This document shows positions 38,804 to 41,012 of a stretch of DNA of 41,012 bases, in pieces. Position 1 is the first letter of the stretch; every line of letters begins with the position of its first letter. This stretch comes from DATEFF01 sp964586395 (GTDB lineage: Bacteria; Patescibacteriota; Saccharimonadia; Saccharimonadales; EFPC-124), in contig CAZPGP010000009.1 in the NCBI GenBank assembly GCA_964586395.1, positions 1 through 41,012 on the forward strand, read 5' to 3'. The notes under the pieces were generated by a model. It saw nothing but the letters and a program-made list of their open reading frames with translations. It was not told where the DNA came from and searched no databases. The position numbers and the translations under genes are program-made.

Positions 38804-39454
38804 ATGAACAAAAGCAATATCAAAGCAGTCGTCTTCGACATGGACGACACTCTTATCAAGACGTTTGAAATCAAGTTCCAACAGCACACGCACTTTGCGA
38901 AGGAGCGCTATGGCTTGGACCTGGATAGCGATGAATTTCGTTCGCATTGGGGCAAGCCGTTCCATCTGTTCCTCGAGGGACTCTACGGTCACGTGGACCA
39001 CGTCGACCGCGTGCACGAGGAATACGTGAAGCTTTCGCATCTGTTCCCAATTGAGCTGCAAGAAGACACCTTGCACGTCCTGGATCGCCTGCATGCCGCC
39101 GACATGAAGCTCGGCATCGTGACCGCTACTGCCCGCGAGGTCGTCATGCGCGACCTGACGCCAGCGGGATTTCCGTTCGAGCGACTACATAAGCTCCAGA
39201 CTTCCGACGACACGCCCGTTCACAAGCCTGACCCCAAAGTTTTCGAGCCGATGCTCCTTGCTTTGCGCGACGCTGGTATGGATGGGGAGGTTATGTACGT
39301 TGGTGATGCATTAACTGATTATTATGCCGCGCGCGACGCTGGTCTGCACTTTGTGGGCGTCACGACCGGGCTCATAACCGCCGAGCAATTCCGCGACGCC
39401 GGTGCGACTCACGTGGTTGACCGCCTGGGCGGCGTGGCCGACATTTTACTGTAG
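38804..39454 (+). CDS. HAD-superfamily phosphatase
   Basis: 216 residues. HAD motif I VVFDMDDTL (Asp13 nucleophile, Asp15 acid/base), motif II IVTAT near 104, motif III Lys in HKPDPKVF near 140, motif IV YVGDALTDYYAARDAG near 165. The cap is of subfamily I (inserted between motifs I and II, helical). It probably hydrolyses a small phosphomonoester, such as phosphoglycolate or a sugar phosphate (Gph/PGMB-like). No signal peptide. It is a single gene divergent from the two-gene unit. Confidence 0.9.
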   Translation: MNKSNIKAVVFDMDDTLIKTFEIKFQQHTHFAKERYGLDLDSDEFRSHWGKPFHLFLEGLYGHVDHVDRVHEEYVKLSHLFPIELQEDTLHVLDRLHAADMKLGIVTATAREVVMRDLTPAGFPFERLHKLQTSDDTPVHKPDPKVFEPMLLALRDAGMDGEVMYVGDALTDYYAARDAGLHFVGVTTGLITAEQFRDAGATHVVDRLGGVADILL

Positions 39455-39516
39455 AATCTTCTCTACAAAATAGATTTACTGCAACTTTTTAGGGTCATTC
39501 TGCGTATGTAATATAG

Positions 39517-40908
39517 ATGATTAAAGTTGCAGCACGTATGAAAAAACTCTTTCGCCGACAATTGATGATTGGCGGGGGTGTATTTTTGGCATTGCTTGTA
39601 CTGGGAAATATCGGCGTGGGCATTGCGTATCATGATCGGACATATCCTGGCACAACTGTTATGGGTAGAGATGTCGGTAATGTAGCATTCCGAGATCTGC
39701 CTGGGACGGTGCAAGATGTGGCGAAACTTCCTGAGTCGATTCAGCTTGTTCACGAAGAACAGAAAGTGACAGTGACGTCGGCGCAATTGGGCCTGAAGGT
39801 CGACATAGATAGCGTGCGGCAGAGCGCGCAGAGAGGGCGTTCATGGCTTCCTATCATGAATCTATTGAAGACGGTAGCACTTGAGTTGCCGCTTAAAGCG
39901 GATGGCTTGGCGAAACTGTCATCTGGTTTTGCAAATGAGTTCCATCGTGATGCCGCAAACGCTCGTTTAACGTTGAATCAAACGACGGTCGGAATTGCGC
40001 CAGACGAGGCTGGGTATGCGCTTGATGAGGCCTTGTTGGAGCGATCGATTCTCGGGCAGATTGCTGAGGGAAAAACGACCATCAACGTGCCCGTACGGGC
40101 AATCAAGCCGCGGGTGAAGGCCGTTGACCTTCAAGGTGATAAGAAGGAGCTTGAAGGGCATTTGACTACCACCATAAAGTATATCGCTGACAATAACTCC
40201 CGGGTTGTTACCGCTGCCGAAGCTGCCGCATGGTACGTCCAGCGTGGTGAGCTATTTGAGATTGATGACGCGAGATTACAGGCTTTTATCAAGGAGGTAG
40301 GCAGCGAGTTTAACATGCGGGTCAAGGATGTATCTAGCGCCGCTGCGGCCACAAAGGAGGGCGTCAAGAGCAAGAAAGCAACGGTCGTGACACTCTCTAG
40401 ACAGCCGCCCTCGAGAGTCTTTACGTACTGTGTAGGTGTCGAGGGCATAGGCGAATCGTACCTTTCTGGTTTGAAGCTTCAGCTGAGAAAAACATTTTCG
40501 GATCCTCGGGGCTGGTCTATGAAAGGATCCATCGAATTCCAGGAGGTAACAACTGGATGTGAGTTTACGGTTTGGCTAGCCGCCTCTAGCAGCGTTCCAA
40601 CTTTTAGCGGCGCCTGTGATACGGTTTGGAGTTGTCGAGTGGGGCCGCATGTCATTATCAATTTCGATCGATGGCAAAATGCCAGCCCAGCCTGGAAGGA
40701 TTACGGAGGGACGGTTGAGGACTACAGGCATATGGTCATTAACCACGAGACCGGGCATTGGCTTGGGTTTGAGCATCAAGGATGCGCCGCAGTAGGACAA
40801 AAGGCCCCTGTGATGCAGCAGCAGTCAATCAATCTCGGTGGCTGCACATTTAACCCTTGGCCGACGGCGGCCGAACTACAGACGTTGAGAAGTGGGCTGG
40901 GCATATAG
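39517..40908 (+). CDS. Membrane-anchored zinc metalloprotease-like protein (DUF3152-type) with VanW-like N-terminus
   Basis: 463 residues. A basic N-terminus and one membrane helix (LMIGGGVFLALLVLGNIGVGI, about 16-36) anchor it with the bulk outside. The next part, including TYPGTTVMGRDVGNVAFRDL, resembles peptidoglycan-binding regions of VanW/YoaR-type proteins. The last 170 or so residues (from RVFTYCVGVEGIGESY) fit DUF3152: the zincin motif HETGHWLGFEH (near 411) is complete, and Cys residues may form disulfides. It probably acts on the cell surface or on a host wall or protein. ATG 39517 lies six bases after a weak TATGTA -10; ATG 39538 is an alternative. Composition is AT-richer than the neighbours. 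Confidence 0.8.
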   Translation: MIKVAARMKKLFRRQLMIGGGVFLALLVLGNIGVGIAYHDRTYPGTTVMGRDVGNVAFRDLPGTVQDVAKLPESIQLVHEEQKVTVTSAQLGLKVDIDSVRQSAQRGRSWLPIMNLLKTVALELPLKADGLAKLSSGFANEFHRDAANARLTLNQTTVGIAPDEAGYALDEALLERSILGQIAEGKTTINVPVRAIKPRVKAVDLQGDKKELEGHLTTTIKYIADNNSRVVTAAEAAAWYVQRGELFEIDDARLQAFIKEVGSEFNMRVKDVSSAAAATKEGVKSKKATVVTLSRQPPSRVFTYCVGVEGIGESYLSGLKLQLRKTFSDPRGWSMKGSIEFQEVTTGCEFTVWLAASSSVPTFSGACDTVWSCRVGPHVIINFDRWQNASPAWKDYGGTVEDYRHMVINHETGHWLGFEHQGCAAVGQKAPVMQQQSINLGGCTFNPWPTAAELQTLRSGLGI

Positions 40909-40979
40909 AGCGAGAATTTTCACCCTGCCTCTGGCCGGTCTGTGCTATAAATGGCTAGTTATATAAGCAGGGGACGGGT

Positions 40980-41012
40980 ATGCAGTCGGTAGCGCATTTG
41001 GTAGAGCCAGGG
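40980..41012 (+). other. Possible start of a further gene, cut by the window edge
   Basis: ATG 40980 follows AGGGGACGGGT and opens 11 codons to the edge (MQSVAHLVEPG). An extended -10-like TGCTATAAA is at 40943-40950. A resemblance to a tRNA D-arm was noted, but the stems do not fit. Too short to call. Confidence 0.25.

Noticed and set aside
40983..41012. Possible tRNA at the window end (D-arm-like GTCGGTAGCGC and TTGGTAGAGC)
   Set aside because: Neither phrase gives a proper D stem together with an anticodon stem and U33 in any register, and the same bases read as the start of an ORF behind an SD-like sequence.

Overview
The window looks like a chromosomal scaffold from a reduced-genome Patescibacteria/CPR bacterium, most likely Candidatus Saccharibacteria (TM7). 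This is inferred from gene content and layout, not from a database search. Supporting points are the standard stop code, the dnaG-rpoD pair, groES-groEL behind a CIRCE operator, small secreted proteins and MacB-like ABC modules, and many genes whose start codon lies 6-9 bases after a -10 box. Four runs of exactly 100 N join contigs. Two of them (7883-7982 and 20614-20713) are flanked by the same 55-base sequence on both sides, so they are artificial breaks in otherwise intact genes.

Layout. 70-2965: two phosphohexomutases. 2970-5022: CIRCE, groES, groEL, terminator. 5047-6481: three small units of unknown role around a real gap. 6509-8311: a long leader, then a sugar-phosphate isomerase and a mannose-6-phosphate isomerase-type cupin. 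8354-10401 (minus): MacB-type permease and ATPase. 10518-11063: a small helical protein and tRNA-Ser(GGA). 11120-12518: a NUDIX-like gene, a possible 29-residue leaderless microprotein with its own terminator, and an RNHCP-domain protein. 12534-13777: PIG-L deacetylase and dihydrofolate reductase, convergent. 13841-17235: a four-gene ABC exporter operon. 17295-21719: PH-like membrane protein, SDR, CTP synthase, IMPase-like protein. 21800-25765: ArgS, two minus-strand singletons including a lipoprotein amidase, MsrB, oligoribonuclease. 25778-26625: two tandem copies of a small HTH cassette. 26653-31148: YjbR, a long nested hairpin, a membrane protein, DnaG (gapped), RpoD, a lipoprotein. 31263-36388: adenylate-kinase-like protein, Cys-rich protein, NUDIX, DNA polymerase I and two coupled genes. 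36442-41012: AAA+ ATPase, a two-gene small-protein operon, HAD phosphatase, and a DUF3152-like zinc protease.

Two gene classes are interleaved. The housekeeping class has short or absent 5' leaders, ends in TAA or TAG (one TGA), and often forms coupled operons. The second class consists of about a dozen GC-rich, usually single-gene units at operon boundaries. Each tends to have a sigma70-like promoter, a short leader often carrying a GC hairpin near the transcription start, a Shine-Dalgarno site, and a long GC hairpin without a U-tract after the stop; TGA stops are common. Most encode unrecognised proteins, lipoproteins or small regulators. The tandem HTH cassettes are the clearest case and are the best candidate here for an undescribed system.

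No stretch longer than about 300 bases lacks a gene. No CRISPR array, insertion sequence, rRNA or replication origin was seen.
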